A DNA stretch of 29,457 nt, from NCBI GenBank assembly GCA_903772945.1, contig CAICTM010001430.1, positions 1 to 29,457 of the forward strand. The letters run 5' to 3'. A program made the translations under genes and the position numbers. Below the pieces are notes generated by a model. The model saw only the letters and a program-made list of their open reading frames with translations. It was not told the DNA's origin and did not search any database. This document shows positions 1 through 9,132 of this stretch, one piece after another (the first letter of the stretch is position 1; each line of letters starts with the position of its first letter). Origin of the DNA: Seminavis robusta (Eukaryota > Bacillariophyta > Bacillariophyceae > Naviculales > Naviculaceae).

Positions 1-683
1 TATGGGCAGTTTTCGATGAGCGACGACAGTTACAGTGGGTGAACACAACAACACATTTTATGTTTCTTTCAGGTCATACAGATAGAGCATTGTCTACTCT
101 ATAAGATGGTATATCACAACTATACGGGCATTGGGGTATTGGACGAGAACGAATTGCTCTAAGGTACCCTCTCAATAGGGTTCTCTCACTTTTCTTATCG
201 TGATAATGCTAGTAAACGTTGCATGTTTCACGCTTTTAAGATAACACCCCATGGGACATCCTTAATAGAAGAAGCAACTTCTACACGAATAGATTGAGGT
301 TCTAGAGGCCCATACTGTAGATCACTAGGAGTACAGGATAGCAAGAACTTTGCATTTCGCAGGGCGATGGAAGCCTACTTCGGGGCATACAAACTACGGT
401 ACCGATACTGTTCTGTTAGTGGTGCTACGTAAGCAGCTGTTTTGAAGGAATGCGACCAATCCCTATCGTTAATTCGGTTCTGGCAATTCTGCAAGTGACG
501 AAGCACCAAAAGCTCTTCTTCCCGTTGGGAGCAACTGACAATTATGTGTTTTCAAGTTCTCGTTTGGCACGGAAAGAGCACTTTAAATGCTATATTTCCT
601 ACACAGTATTTACTTTGCGTACCGGTACAGTACGGTATGATGTATGATGCACTACCGGTAGGGTCATTTGGATAGCCTGGGAA
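1..683. other. intergenic, no gene seen
   Basis: No convincing coding region. The longest open frames are about 65 codons, with no recognisable motif. The stretch holds the palindromes GTACCGGTAC (619-628) and CTACCGGTAG (652-661), members of an ACCGGT motif family scattered through the intergenic DNA of this window. Confidence 0.6.
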
Positions 684-935
684 GGTACCCGTAAAAGTGA
701 TTAGTTGAAGGGGCTCCAGAGGGGAGAAGGAGGAGGGTTAAGCTAGTCTGGACAAAGGCATCTAGTTGCACATGTTTTGAGTTGTGGTACCCGTAAAAGT
801 GATTAGTTGAAGGGGCTCCAGAGGGGAGAAGGAGGAGGGTTAAGCTAGTCTGAACAAAGGCATCTAGTTGCACATGTTTTGAGTTGTGGTACCCGTAAAA
901 GTAACCAGTCAAGAAATGCACTCCAGAGGGGATTA
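684..935. repeat. 102-bp tandem repeat, two full units and a partial third
   Basis: Two nearly identical 102-bp units (684-785 and 786-887) are followed by a diverged partial third unit from 888. Each begins GGTACCCGTAAAAGT and ends near TTTTGAGTTGT. I see only one clear substitution between units 1 and 2 (tctgGac/tctgAac), so the duplication is recent. The minus-strand open frame across it repeats the same peptide only because 102 is divisible by 3; I do not call it a gene. Confidence 0.9.
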
Positions 936-1025
936 TGTACAAGTACATGTAGGTACGGAACGTACCCTTTCGAAGTATCTTAAAACAAGGGTGGAAAGGT
1001 AAAATACGTTATCTTAAACATGAGT

Positions 1026-1200
1026 GCGAGTTGCGCGCCGTGCGCGCATAGAATGACGTCAGTCACGCGAGGTGCGCGCGACGACGTCATGCGCGAACCT
1101 CTACGTGCAAACCTGTAGAAAGCTACGTACGTATTGCACGTAGGCTTTCTACAGCCGTGTAGGTTTTGTACTTGCACGCTACAGAGGTAGTATAGTACTG
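1026..1200. promoter_or_regulatory. CpG-rich block with paired TGACGTCA/ACGTCA motifs and nested inverted repeat
   Basis: TGACGTCA (1054-1061) and ACGTCA (1084-1089) lie as an inverted pair: ATGACGTC at 1053-1060 and GACGTCAT at 1083-1090. They sit in a run of GCGC steps about 285-320 bp before the LRR gene start. Next to it is a nested inverted repeat: CTACGTGCAA (1101-1110) with TTGCACGTAG (1134-1143), and CTGTAGAAAGC (1113-1123) with GCTTTCTACAG (1144-1154). TGACGT/ACGTCA elements are known bZIP/cAMP-CO2 response elements in Phaeodactylum. The regulatory role here is inferred. Confidence 0.5.
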
Positions 1201-1372
1201 TATTTGCTATAGTAAACATGACTAATCGGTCCTCCTTCTTCAACCTGGACCAGTTGCCGGTAAAGGGATTAGTCTCCTGTCTCGTGAAAAACCCATGGCA
1301 ACCCACTCTCTGCATGTACCGGTCGCTAAAAAAATTTTCTTTTTGAAACTTTCCTTCTTAATTTAAAAAAAA

Positions 1373-2522
1373 ATGAGCTATGAAGCCAAGAGCGAATCTG
1401 CCGCAATCGGAGCGAGCGGCAGTGATGATGTTGACTTGCTGGTACCAGTATCGCTGGGCCGAACGCTTCGTGCACCGAGAAACGAGCAAGGCGAGGACGA
1501 CGACCCAATTCTTCTCGAGAACGGTGTTCTACCAACACTGCTTCCTCCCGATGCCACCGAGCAAGAAAATGGGAAAACTGAAGGTGTAAAGTCCACGAAG
1601 AAAGCGAATGACTCCGAGACGTCGACAAAGCTCGAGGATAAGTTGGATGTTTGTCTTGGCAACGCAGAATGGACCATGTGCCAGGATCAAGAGACTCCAG
1701 ACGGTGCTTCGGCTGTTCCCGAGGGTCTTGAGCCTTGTGCCTTAGTCCCGGCTGACACGCACATTGTACAGGAGATTATTACCCCTACCTCCCAGCCCGG
1801 GGCGTTTGCTTCCTATCCAGGAGGCCGCGCTTCTCGGGTGCTGTCGTATGCTCTCATGCCGGACGAAGGAAGTGATGACCCTGAAGCAACCGCAACCCAC
1901 ACAATTGAGTCATCCAGGCATCTCCAAGATCACTCAGGTCTGGCGGAAGCCACTCCGGTGAGCCACGAAAACCCTGCTGCGTCCTTGCCTGGTGCAGTTC
2001 CATTTGATCGTGAAAGGCTCCAAACAGAACGGACCAAGAAAGATCGCCGACAGCTTCTTGGCCTTGGAGCTATTCTCCTTGTAACGCTGGTCGTGATTGT
2101 TGTGGTTGTTATCGCTGTAACATCACCAGATGACCCAAACAGCCAAATGGAGACTGTCAGCAACGGATCTCCCATGGACACACAAGGGAGTAAAGGGCAG
2201 GTTGCACGAACGTCTACACCTTCCATTTCGCCAACCTTTGCTCCATCTGATGCTCCCAGCGCGACCCTCTTTGGCATCTTGCCCGAGTCTAGCCAGGTGG
2301 CCATCTCGGACCCGTTGTCTCCTCAGCGAAAAGCATACGACTGGTTTCTTGAGTACCCAAACAACACAGCCCTTGAAGAGTGGAGGCAAATCCAGCTGTT
2401 TGCCTTGGCAACCATATTCTTCTCCTTGAATGGGGAGGAATGGATTCCAGCAATTAGAGATGATTGGCTCGTCTCTTGGAAATCGGAATGTGATTGGTTC
2501 TCATCTTTGTTTGCAAAGCTTT
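1373..2522 (+). CDS. LRR receptor-like protein, N-terminal part (split by retrotransposon)
   Basis: This is the first 383 codons of a leucine-rich-repeat receptor-like protein. Residues 1-228 are acidic, Ser/Pro-rich and probably cytosolic, with no signal peptide. A single hydrophobic helix (about 230-249, Val/Ile-rich) follows a basic stretch (RTKKDRRQ), which predicts N-in, C-out topology. A Ser/Thr/Pro linker (SISPTFAPSDAPS) follows. Then comes the cap preceding LRRs in this family (RKAYDWFLEYPN, ATIFFSLNGEEW, SECDWFSS). The ORF runs on to 2575 only because it reads into the LTR; the last roughly 18 codons are element sequence. The ATG at 1373 follows an A-rich leader. The natural continuation lies at 7078. 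As a stand-alone product it would be a membrane protein without its ectodomain. Confidence 0.75.
2519..2522 (+). repeat. target-site duplication, left copy (CTTT)
   Basis: CTTT directly precedes the TG terminus of the 5' LTR. The same CTTT follows the CA terminus of the 3' LTR at 7074-7077. Read as 5 bp it is CTTTT, with the LTR then starting at GCAATAC; both readings give the same excision product. Confidence 0.8.
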
Positions 2523-2939
2523 TGCAATACACGGCTCTTAGCCTTATTCGCGACTCGATCCTAGATAGGGTTTGAGTTCGACTCATGACTGAGTCTCTCG
2601 TGAATAGTCATTTGAGACAGGGTTCTCATGACCGCGCTAGTCATACTAGTTGATGATGAAACATCGCTCTAGATATTTAGCCAGCGTGGAGTACTTCCAC
2701 GCTACTAGATCCAGGCTAGACAAACCTTCCACGCGTTTCCGTTTTGGATCGTGGAGAGATAGGATTCTACCCAACCTACTCTATCACATTAAGTCTCCCG
2801 CGGGAAGCCAGATTACGATCCTTGATGATGATCTCTCTCGTTGATTAGTTTTCATAGCTTTCTAATCTCTCTCATAACTTTCATTTCTCTCAAACTCAAA
2901 ACACTCGAAAGATCTTTACACTAGCTTTTACGTAGTGCA
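2523..2939 (+). repeat. 5' LTR (417 bp)
   Basis: Starts TGCAATACACGG and ends CGTAGTGCA. It aligns over its whole length with 6647-7073 and 27886-28301. Differences from the 3' LTR are mostly one-base indels and a few short gaps, so the insertion is not brand new. Confidence 0.9.
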
Positions 2940-3479
2940 TTTTGTTAACAAACACAATAGCTTTCAGCTACCCTCAACCTATTCCTTCACCATGAAGATG
3001 CTCAAGGAAAGCATGCGTTCCGTAACTTCGAAAAACAGTTGCGTGACAAACCATTCTTTTCTCTCGTCGACAATGACAAGAAAACGAGATCGACGATACT
3101 CGTGCAACCACTTGCAAACTTCGCAACATGTTGCCAAGCGCAATCAGAAGACTCTGACAATGGGGACAACTCCTCTATCAATTTCAATCACTTGGATGGA
3201 GAAATCTCTATTTGAGGATTAGGCCAGGATGATGATCACGGAACCATGTTCCGATTTCTCATACCAAAGTGATGAAGATATCTCACTAACTAGTAAACAA
3301 GAATTGTTTGCAACTGATGAACACTACGGCAATTAGATGATTGCCTAGAAGCTGCTCAACTAGACTCTGATGATCTATTTAGCATCGTTAACCTCGTCCG
3401 GGCCAACCACCTCGTAAACGTGCAAACAAGAGACCTCAAACCCATCGTCTATGTTAGATTTAACAAGCGAGAAAAGGGA
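2940..3479 (+). pseudogene. degenerate gag-like region of the retrotransposon
   Basis: About 540 bp between the LTR and the protease. The best peptide-like frame runs from about 2994 to 3213, a charged stretch including KHAFRNFEKQLRDKPFFSL and ending at a TGA. No CCHC zinc knuckle or capsid motif is recognised. Its position implies gag; sequence alone does not show it. Confidence 0.4.
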
Positions 3480-3854
3480 AACCAAAACCCGTTACACTCC
3501 GTTTCTTACTGGATACAGGATCATCCGGAACTTGATTGTCAAACTCATGCTAAGAAATTACGCATGAAGGATCTTGGGGGCGTCCAAACAATGTGGGACT
3601 ACCCCTACAGGAGATTAAACACCAGCACGAAGTGCAAAGGTGCATTCATGATTCCTGAATTCCACGAAGATAGAATTATCGAGTGGATTTACACGTCACC
3701 AAGAGCTGGGGCGTATGACATGATCATAGGTCGAGATATTCTCTTTGACTTAGGATTCAAGTTCGATTTCACTACCATGTCAGTGGAATGGGACGGCGCA
3801 TCTATTCCTATGAAAGACAGCGACACCAATAAGAAGAAACTTTTTCAATCCTGA
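3480..3854 (+). pseudogene. retrotransposon aspartic protease, frameshifted
   Basis: The retropepsin active site DTGSSG is encoded at 3512-3529, in a frame that hits a stop just after it. The downstream half is in another frame and carries AYDMIIGRDILFDLGF (about 3711-3760), the usual flap-to-C-terminal segment of gypsy proteases. So the catalytic Asp and the C-terminal half are separated by a frameshift. The domain would cleave the Gag-Pol polyprotein. Confidence 0.8.
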
Positions 3855-4039
3855 TCCTACTGCTGTTGAGACAGTCAGATCGTCTAAAGAAGATTCTTGA
3901 TGCGAAATACAACAAGCTGACTTAAGGCGGTTTGCCAAGTCAAGATCAGTTAAACACGGAAGAGAAGGAACAGCTTCATTCCTTACTGACGAAGTACTCT
4001 GACCTATTCGATGGTACTTTAGGAAAGTGGCAGATGGAC

Positions 4040-4800
4040 GACTACGAAGTAGAACTTCTCCCTGATTGCTAAACCCTACATGCCAGGGCTTATCCTATTC
4101 CACGGGTCCTACCAACACTCTTAAGATGGAGGTTGAACGTCTCTGTGAGGCAGGAGTACTCAAGAAGGTAAACGTTCCGAGTGGGCGGCACAAACTTTTA
4201 CATTCCAAGAAAGATGGATCTGTCGATTCATCTCTGATTTCCGGGAACTGAACAAAAGGATTAAGCGGAAGCCTTATCCTATCCCAAAAATACAGACATG
4301 CTCTTGAATCTAGACGGATTCAAGATACGTACTAGTCTAGACCTGAACATGGGATACTATCACATCGAGCTGTCACCTCACTCGAAGCAACTCTGTACCA
4401 TCGTACTCCCGTGTGGGGAAAGTACGAGTACCAGAGGTGCCAATGGGCCTATGTAATAGTCCCGACATCTTCCAAGAGAAGATGGGAACACTAATGCACG
4501 ACCTAGAATACGTCCGTGCATACATTGATGATCTACTCATCCTTACTAACGGCGATCTAGCAGATCACGTTGAAAAGTTGGATGAAGTTCTCCGAAGGCT
4601 TCGAGAAGCCGGACTTAAGATCAATGCTACCAAGTCCTTCTTCGCAAGAGGAGAACTTGAGTACCTAGGTTACTGGATTACTCGAGAAGGGATCCAACCT
4701 ATAACCAAGAAAATAGACGCGATCAAGAATATCGCTCCTCTCCTACCAACAGAAAGGAACTCCGTAGATTCATTGGACTAGTGAACTACTATCGAGACAT
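4040..4800 (+). pseudogene. retrotransposon reverse transcriptase, frameshifted
   Basis: RT blocks appear in order across several frames: an HARAYPIPRV-type start (about 4078), KMEVERLCEAGVLKK (4125-4170), KKDGS, a FRELNKR-like block (about 4236-4262), a SLDLNMGYYHIELS-like block (4333-4380), LPMGLCNSPDIFQEKMG (about 4438-4490) and the catalytic YIDDLL (4521-4538). The thumb follows (ELEYLGYWITREGIQP) and then the RRFIGLVNYYRDMW block near 4757-4806. The YxDD box is intact, but at least four frame changes break the domain. Confidence 0.88.
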
Positions 4801-5300
4801 GTGGATTAGACGATCACATGTACTGGCCCCACTCGCTTCGTTGACTTTCAAAACAACGAAGTGGGAATGGGAAGCGAACACGACAAGGCCTTTACAGATG
4901 AAGAAGATCATCAGAAAAAAAACCTTGCTCGCCTACCCTGACTTCAACGATACATTCGTTATCCCCACGGATGCGAGTGATACTCAACTAGGTGCAGTAA
5001 TTTCCCAGAAGGGGAAAACCTATCGCGTTCTACAGTAGGAGCTCAACCCTGCTCAGACACGTTACACAGTTACCGAGAAGGAACTTCTCAGTATCGTAGA
5101 AACTCTAAAGAGTTCCGTAACATTCTCTAGGACAGAAGATCGTGTACATACGGACCACTAGAATCTTACATGTAAGAACTTCAAATACGATCGCGTAATG
5201 CGATGGCGCCTTATTCTGGAAGAATACGGCCCTGAACTACGGTACATCAGGGCGAACAGAACATCGTCGCTGATGTTGTCGAGACTTAACTCTCCAACAA
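4801..5300 (+). pseudogene. retrotransposon RNase H domain, frameshifted
   Basis: This is the Ty3/gypsy RNase H that follows RT. Visible blocks are TDASDTQLGAVISQKGK (about 4968-5020), RYTVTEKELLSIVETLK (about 5060-5110), a YTDHQNL-like block near 5150 and an RGEQNIVADVVSRL-like end near 5250-5290. Blocks lie in different frames. Confidence 0.8.
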
Positions 5301-5539
5301 GAACGGTTTTCAGAACAATGGAGCAGCGAGATCGCTGAAGCTCAGGCTGCAGACGAAGAGGACTCCCTAGCGAGTTCCCTCTCTCGTCCCCGAGATCGAA
5401 CATCGTCAGAAAAACGACAACGAAAACAAGAACTCCTCAGGGACAAACCAAACGACTACAAGAAGCAATCTTTCCCCAGAGGGTAAGTCCTACGACTTGT
5501 AGTAAGGACGATAAAATCGCGTACCTAAAGACTATGCAG

Positions 5540-6515
5540 AAGAAGCTAGTTGAATGGTACCATGGTGTGCTGATGCATCCTGGCGAGACTCGCACAGAAC
5601 TAACATCAGCAACACTACACCTGGAAAGGACTGCGCAGACTGTGCAGGCCGTATGTCAGCGTTGCCAAAGCTGCCAGAAGAACAAACCAAGACGCGTAAG
5701 CTGGGATTGATGCCTCCAAAGACTGCGAGGAGATCCCTTGGGAAGACTATGTATTGACCTGATAGCCCTACAACGTCGGGATCCAAGAAAAAGAATTCCT
5801 GCACATCTTCATTGCTTGACAATGATTGATCCCGTAACCGGAGGTTCGAGATTGCAGAGATCTGCTCCAAGGCAGCAGACGAAGTAGCCATCGTCCTAGA
5901 ACAAACGTGGCTTACTCGGTATCCATGGCCGCTGAGGGTTATCATGGATAGAGGACGGAGTTCCGCGCAGAGTCGAAAGACCTCCGGATGAATATGGACT
6001 TCGTCGCAAGTCATCACTACGCGTAACCCTCAAGCCAACTCTATGGTCGAGCGTGCTCATCAAACCATACGTAACTTGATCGCTGTTCAAAACATCAAGT
6101 GCCAAGACGACCTCGTGAATGGATCCTGGGATGGAGTCCTCACGGCGGTTCGCTTTGCAATGAATGCCACGATTCATACCACCTTGCGGCAACGCCGCAC
6201 AGCTCTGTGTTCAATCGTGACGCGATTCACAACGTCCGTTTCGAAGCAACTGGAAGTACATTAAGGAACGTCGCCAACGACTAATCCAACAAACAACGAT
6301 AGGGAAAACGCACGCGTGTCCCTCATCAATACAATGTCAACGATACCGTGATGATTCAACAGTATCAGACCGCAAGTACGGTCAGCAAAGTACAAAGGTC
6401 CTTACATATAGACCGAGTCAATGAAAATGGACTGTACGGCTCAACATGTACCGCCAAGGCGGCACAGCTACCAGACTTGGAACATAAGGTATATACACCC
6501 ATCAAGGCCTGATCC
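5540..6515 (+). pseudogene. retrotransposon integrase (HHCC and DDE core), frameshifted
   Basis: The N-terminal zinc finger shows His codons at 5561-5563 and 5576-5578 and CQRCQSCQKNK (5654-5686). The catalytic triad is visible as CIDL (Asp at 5756-5758), a MDRG block (Asp at 5947-5949) and NSMVERAHQTIRNL (Glu at 6049-6051). A C-terminal GPY-like piece (YKGPY) and VNENG...LNMYRQGG lie near 6395-6460. The natural stop is about 6512. Several one-base indels split it. No chromodomain is recognised. Confidence 0.85.
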
Positions 6516-6629
6516 CCTTGTAGGATTGCCATCGTGCCGACGCACATGTCTACATCCAATCTCATGAGAGTGCCCCGCACTTTAAATCATATGTTCTCCT
6601 TGTCCGACTGCTGTCGCGCCTTCTGTGAC

Positions 6630-6646
6630 CCTTGTCAGGGGGCGAA
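6630..6646 (+). promoter_or_regulatory. polypurine-tract-like site before the 3' LTR
   Basis: The G-rich run CAGGGGGCGAA ends directly at the TG of the 3' LTR, the place where plus-strand priming occurs in LTR elements. The same run, one G shorter, precedes the LTR at 27886. Confidence 0.55.
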
Positions 6647-7073
6647 TGCAATACACGGCTCTTAGCCTTATTCGCGACTCAATCCTAGATAGGGTTTGAG
6701 TTCGACTCAGACTGAGTCTCTCGTGAATAGTCATTTGAGACAGGGTTCTCAATGACCGCGCTAGTCATACTAGGTGATGATGAAACATCTCTAGATATTT
6801 AGCCAGCGTGGAGACTTCCACGCTACTAGATCCAAGCTAGACAAACCTTCCACGCGTTCCGTTTTAGGATCGTGGAGAGACGTAGGATTACTACCACAAC
6901 CTACTCTATCACACTTTGTAGTCTCCCGCGGGAAGCCAGATCTACGATCCTTGATGATGATCTCTCTCGTTGATTATTTTCATAGCTTTCTAATCTCTCT
7001 CTATCTCATAACTTTCATTCTCTCAAACTCAAAACACTCGAAAGATCTTTACACTAGCTTTTAGCGTAGTGCA
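6647..7073 (+). repeat. 3' LTR (427 bp)
   Basis: Starts TGCAATACACGG and ends GCGTAGTGCA, followed by the second CTTT target copy (7074-7077). It is about 10 bp longer than the 5' LTR because of small gaps, one being a CTCTAT duplication near 6996. Confidence 0.9.
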
Positions 7074-7077
7074 CTTT

Positions 7078-8624
7078 TCTATAGTTTCATGTCACAGGAG
7101 TATCACATAGTTGGTGCAGACACGAATGAAACATCGTGCAATGAAGACGGCAAACTCACCAGACTAAATATTGATTCTATATCAAAAAGAAGTGGTCAGC
7201 ATGACAGGTTGCCTCCAGAAGTGGCTCTGTTGCAGAACCTGGAAGAAATTGTGCTTGAAGAGTTCCAATTCCAGACAATCACAGATGTTGTGTTACCAGA
7301 GCTGACCCAGCTGAAGGAACTCCATACTCTTCGTGTTGGCAGCAAAACACTCACTGGTACCATCCCTCAAGACATGGTAGAAACCTTGACGACGCTCCAA
7401 CATCTGGTTAGCTTTGAGATTTTGGCATCCAGACTCACAGGACTCATCCCCACTGACCTGTTTCTACTGACCAATTTGAGAAGCTTTTCTCTGATATCAT
7501 CTTTTTTTAATGAAGAGATTGAAGATTGGAACCAGAATCGCATGGTTGGGCTGACTGGATCCCTCCCAACAGAAATGTTCCGCATGTCTCATTTGGAACA
7601 CTTTTCTCTTACTGCAAATGCAACTGGAAGGCTTCTGCCAGAGATTGCTAACTGGAAGAACCTCACATTCTTGAGAGTTTTTGCCAATTTGGAAGGAGAG
7701 GTCCCTACTAACTTGGGCGAGTTGACCAAGCTCACACATCTTGCGTTTGCTGGTTGCAACTTCTCATCAAGCACAATCCCAACAGAATTGGGGCAATTGT
7801 CCCACCTTGAATATTTGAATCTTTACGAGACCCAAATGCAAGGCTCTCTGCCATCAGAACTTGCCAGATTGCAGCACCTTACGCTCTTTGTTGTTCACAG
7901 CAACTCAATCACGGGAACCATACCTAGTGGGTTGTGGTCACTATCTTCCGTGAAAAACCTTGATCTTTCAAACACCCAACTTCATGGGACAATTCCAGAC
8001 CAAATTGGCACCATGTCCAATCTTGGAAATCTCAAAATCAGCCACGGTGCTTTTCGTGGGAGTATCCCATTTGCCATGTTGGGTTCCACTGTCCGACTGC
8101 GACATTTGTTGCTCACAGATAGTTTCTTTTCCGGGGTGGGTCTTCCTACAGAGGTTGGGCTTCTCACTGGTTTGTTGACACTCGATTTGTCCAACAATGG
8201 ATACCTCAGTGGCATAATCCCCAGTGAAATAGGCAATTGCACAATGTGAGTACACAGATTGTCCCCTTGATCATTTTGCTCCTCCATCCGTCCCTCTTCT
8301 GACTTGTTTGTTCCTGTACCCAGGCTGAGCTCTATCCATCTACAAGGGAACAACTTTACAGGAGGAATCCCAACTGCTCTGGGCTTACTTGGCTCCCGAC
8401 TACGGGAGTTGGATGTTTCCAACAACACCAACCTTGTTGGGCCTATTCCTTCAGAGCTTGGAATGCTCCTGTGGTTGAACCACTTGGTTTTGCATTCTAC
8501 ATCTCTCACAGGCAGTGTCCCAGAAGAAGTCTGCTCCTTAAAAGCGGCCGAAGGAGCCTGGCTCAAAACTATTGTGATCGACTGTTCCAAGGTGACCTGT
8601 CACTGCAACTGTACCTGTGGCTGA
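7078..8624 (+). CDS. LRR receptor-like protein, extracellular LRR part
   Basis: Exons are 7078-8245 and 8324-8624, joined across a 78-bp GTGAGT...CAG intron. This is the C-terminal 489 residues of the split receptor. It opens with a cap (TSCNEDGKLTRLNI) and then has about 14 leucine-rich repeats with the plant-like LxGxIP/LP core, for example LTGTIP, LTGSLP, LHGTIPDQIG, FRGSIP, LSGIIPSEIG and FTGGIPTALG. It ends in a Cys-rich tail (CSKVTCHCNCTCG). No kinase or second membrane helix follows. Read alone, the first ATG is at 7089, but that N-terminus would lack both anchor and signal peptide. The frame matches the part ending at 2522 once the retrotransposon is removed. LRRs of this type bind ligands or cell-surface partners; the ligand is unknown. 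Confidence 0.85.
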
Positions 8625-9132
8625 GAAGAGTCTGATGGCACGTCATGCAGGTTCCCATCATGGACGCGCCAAATAGTTTCATTCTTCCATGCATGTTTGC
8701 AGCACCTACATCCATTGCATCCTGTACATCTTACTCTCCCATGGCGTCTACATGTAAAACAATAGACAAAGTTGAAAGACAGTCCGTGCAGCCGTGATTG
8801 ACACGAGGCAGGGAGCTTCGTCACTATCGGTAGCTAGCTAGGGTACGGTACCGGTTCGCCAGGCTGTACCAGGTACCGGTAGTCAGCCAGAGCGAGCGCA
8901 ATCCAATGAACGCAAGGAAAGCCTTAACCCTTTCTTGGATCCAGCACCCGAAAGGGACGACGCGTCGATCCAAGTTCCCTCCAAAGAGGACATCACACTC
9001 ACATCTTTCGATGAAGGTGAAGCAGCTTGTGATCTAAAATTCTCCCTCTACCGCAAAGGTTTCTTTATTCCGCTGGATGAATGAATCTGTTTTGAAGAAG
9101 GATCAAACGATACTGCAATCCAACGAGACAAA
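8625..9132. other. intergenic, with an ATG-less open frame 8842-9082
   Basis: About 500 bp between the LRR gene and the next ORF. The plus frame from 8842 to the TGA near 9083 is open for 80 codons with protein-like composition (KESLNPFLDPAPERDD, then KFSLYRKGFFIPLDE), but it has no ATG and no matching upstream exon. It could be an orphan exon or chance. ACCGGT palindromes lie at 8850 and 8875. Confidence 0.4.

Larger units (their letters stand above)
2523..7073 (+). mobile_element. Ty3/gypsy LTR retrotransposon (4,551 bp), degenerate
   Basis: It has two LTRs (2523-2939, 6647-7073) with TG...CA ends, a CTTT target-site duplication and a purine run before the 3' LTR. The internal region keeps the order protease, reverse transcriptase, RNase H, integrase, which defines Ty3/gypsy (Metaviridae) rather than copia. 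The reading frame is broken by many one-base indels and stops, so the copy cannot encode a polyprotein. The stretch between the 5' LTR and the protease is only about 540 bp, short for gag, and I find no CCHC knuckle. No tRNA primer-binding site is recognisable after the 5' LTR; the palindrome TTTGTTAACAAA (2941-2952) sits there instead. It lies in the same orientation as the host LRR gene. A second, deleted copy is at 27241-28301. Confidence 0.93.
1373..8624 (+). pseudogene. LRR receptor-like gene interrupted by a Ty3/gypsy element
   Basis: This is the whole locus. Coding segments are 1373-2522, 7078-8245 and 8324-8624, with one ordinary 78-bp intron (8246-8323, GTGAGT...CAG). Together they make 2,619 nt: 872 codons plus stop, with no internal stop. 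The split lies in the loop between the N-terminal cap (ECDWFSS) and the first LRR (SCNEDGKLTRL). Removing 2523-7077 (element plus one CTTT target copy, 4,555 bp) shifts the frame by exactly the amount needed. Diatom proteins of this layout (cytosolic N-tail, one helix, extracellular LRRs with LxGxIP) lack a kinase domain and are presumed surface sensors or adhesion proteins. It is called a pseudogene because the genomic copy is interrupted; the allele may still be intact on a homologous chromosome. Confidence 0.8.

Noticed and set aside
664..948. Minus-strand ORF with a repeated peptide
   Set aside because: It is produced by the 102-bp DNA repeat, whose length is a multiple of 3; no other coding sign.
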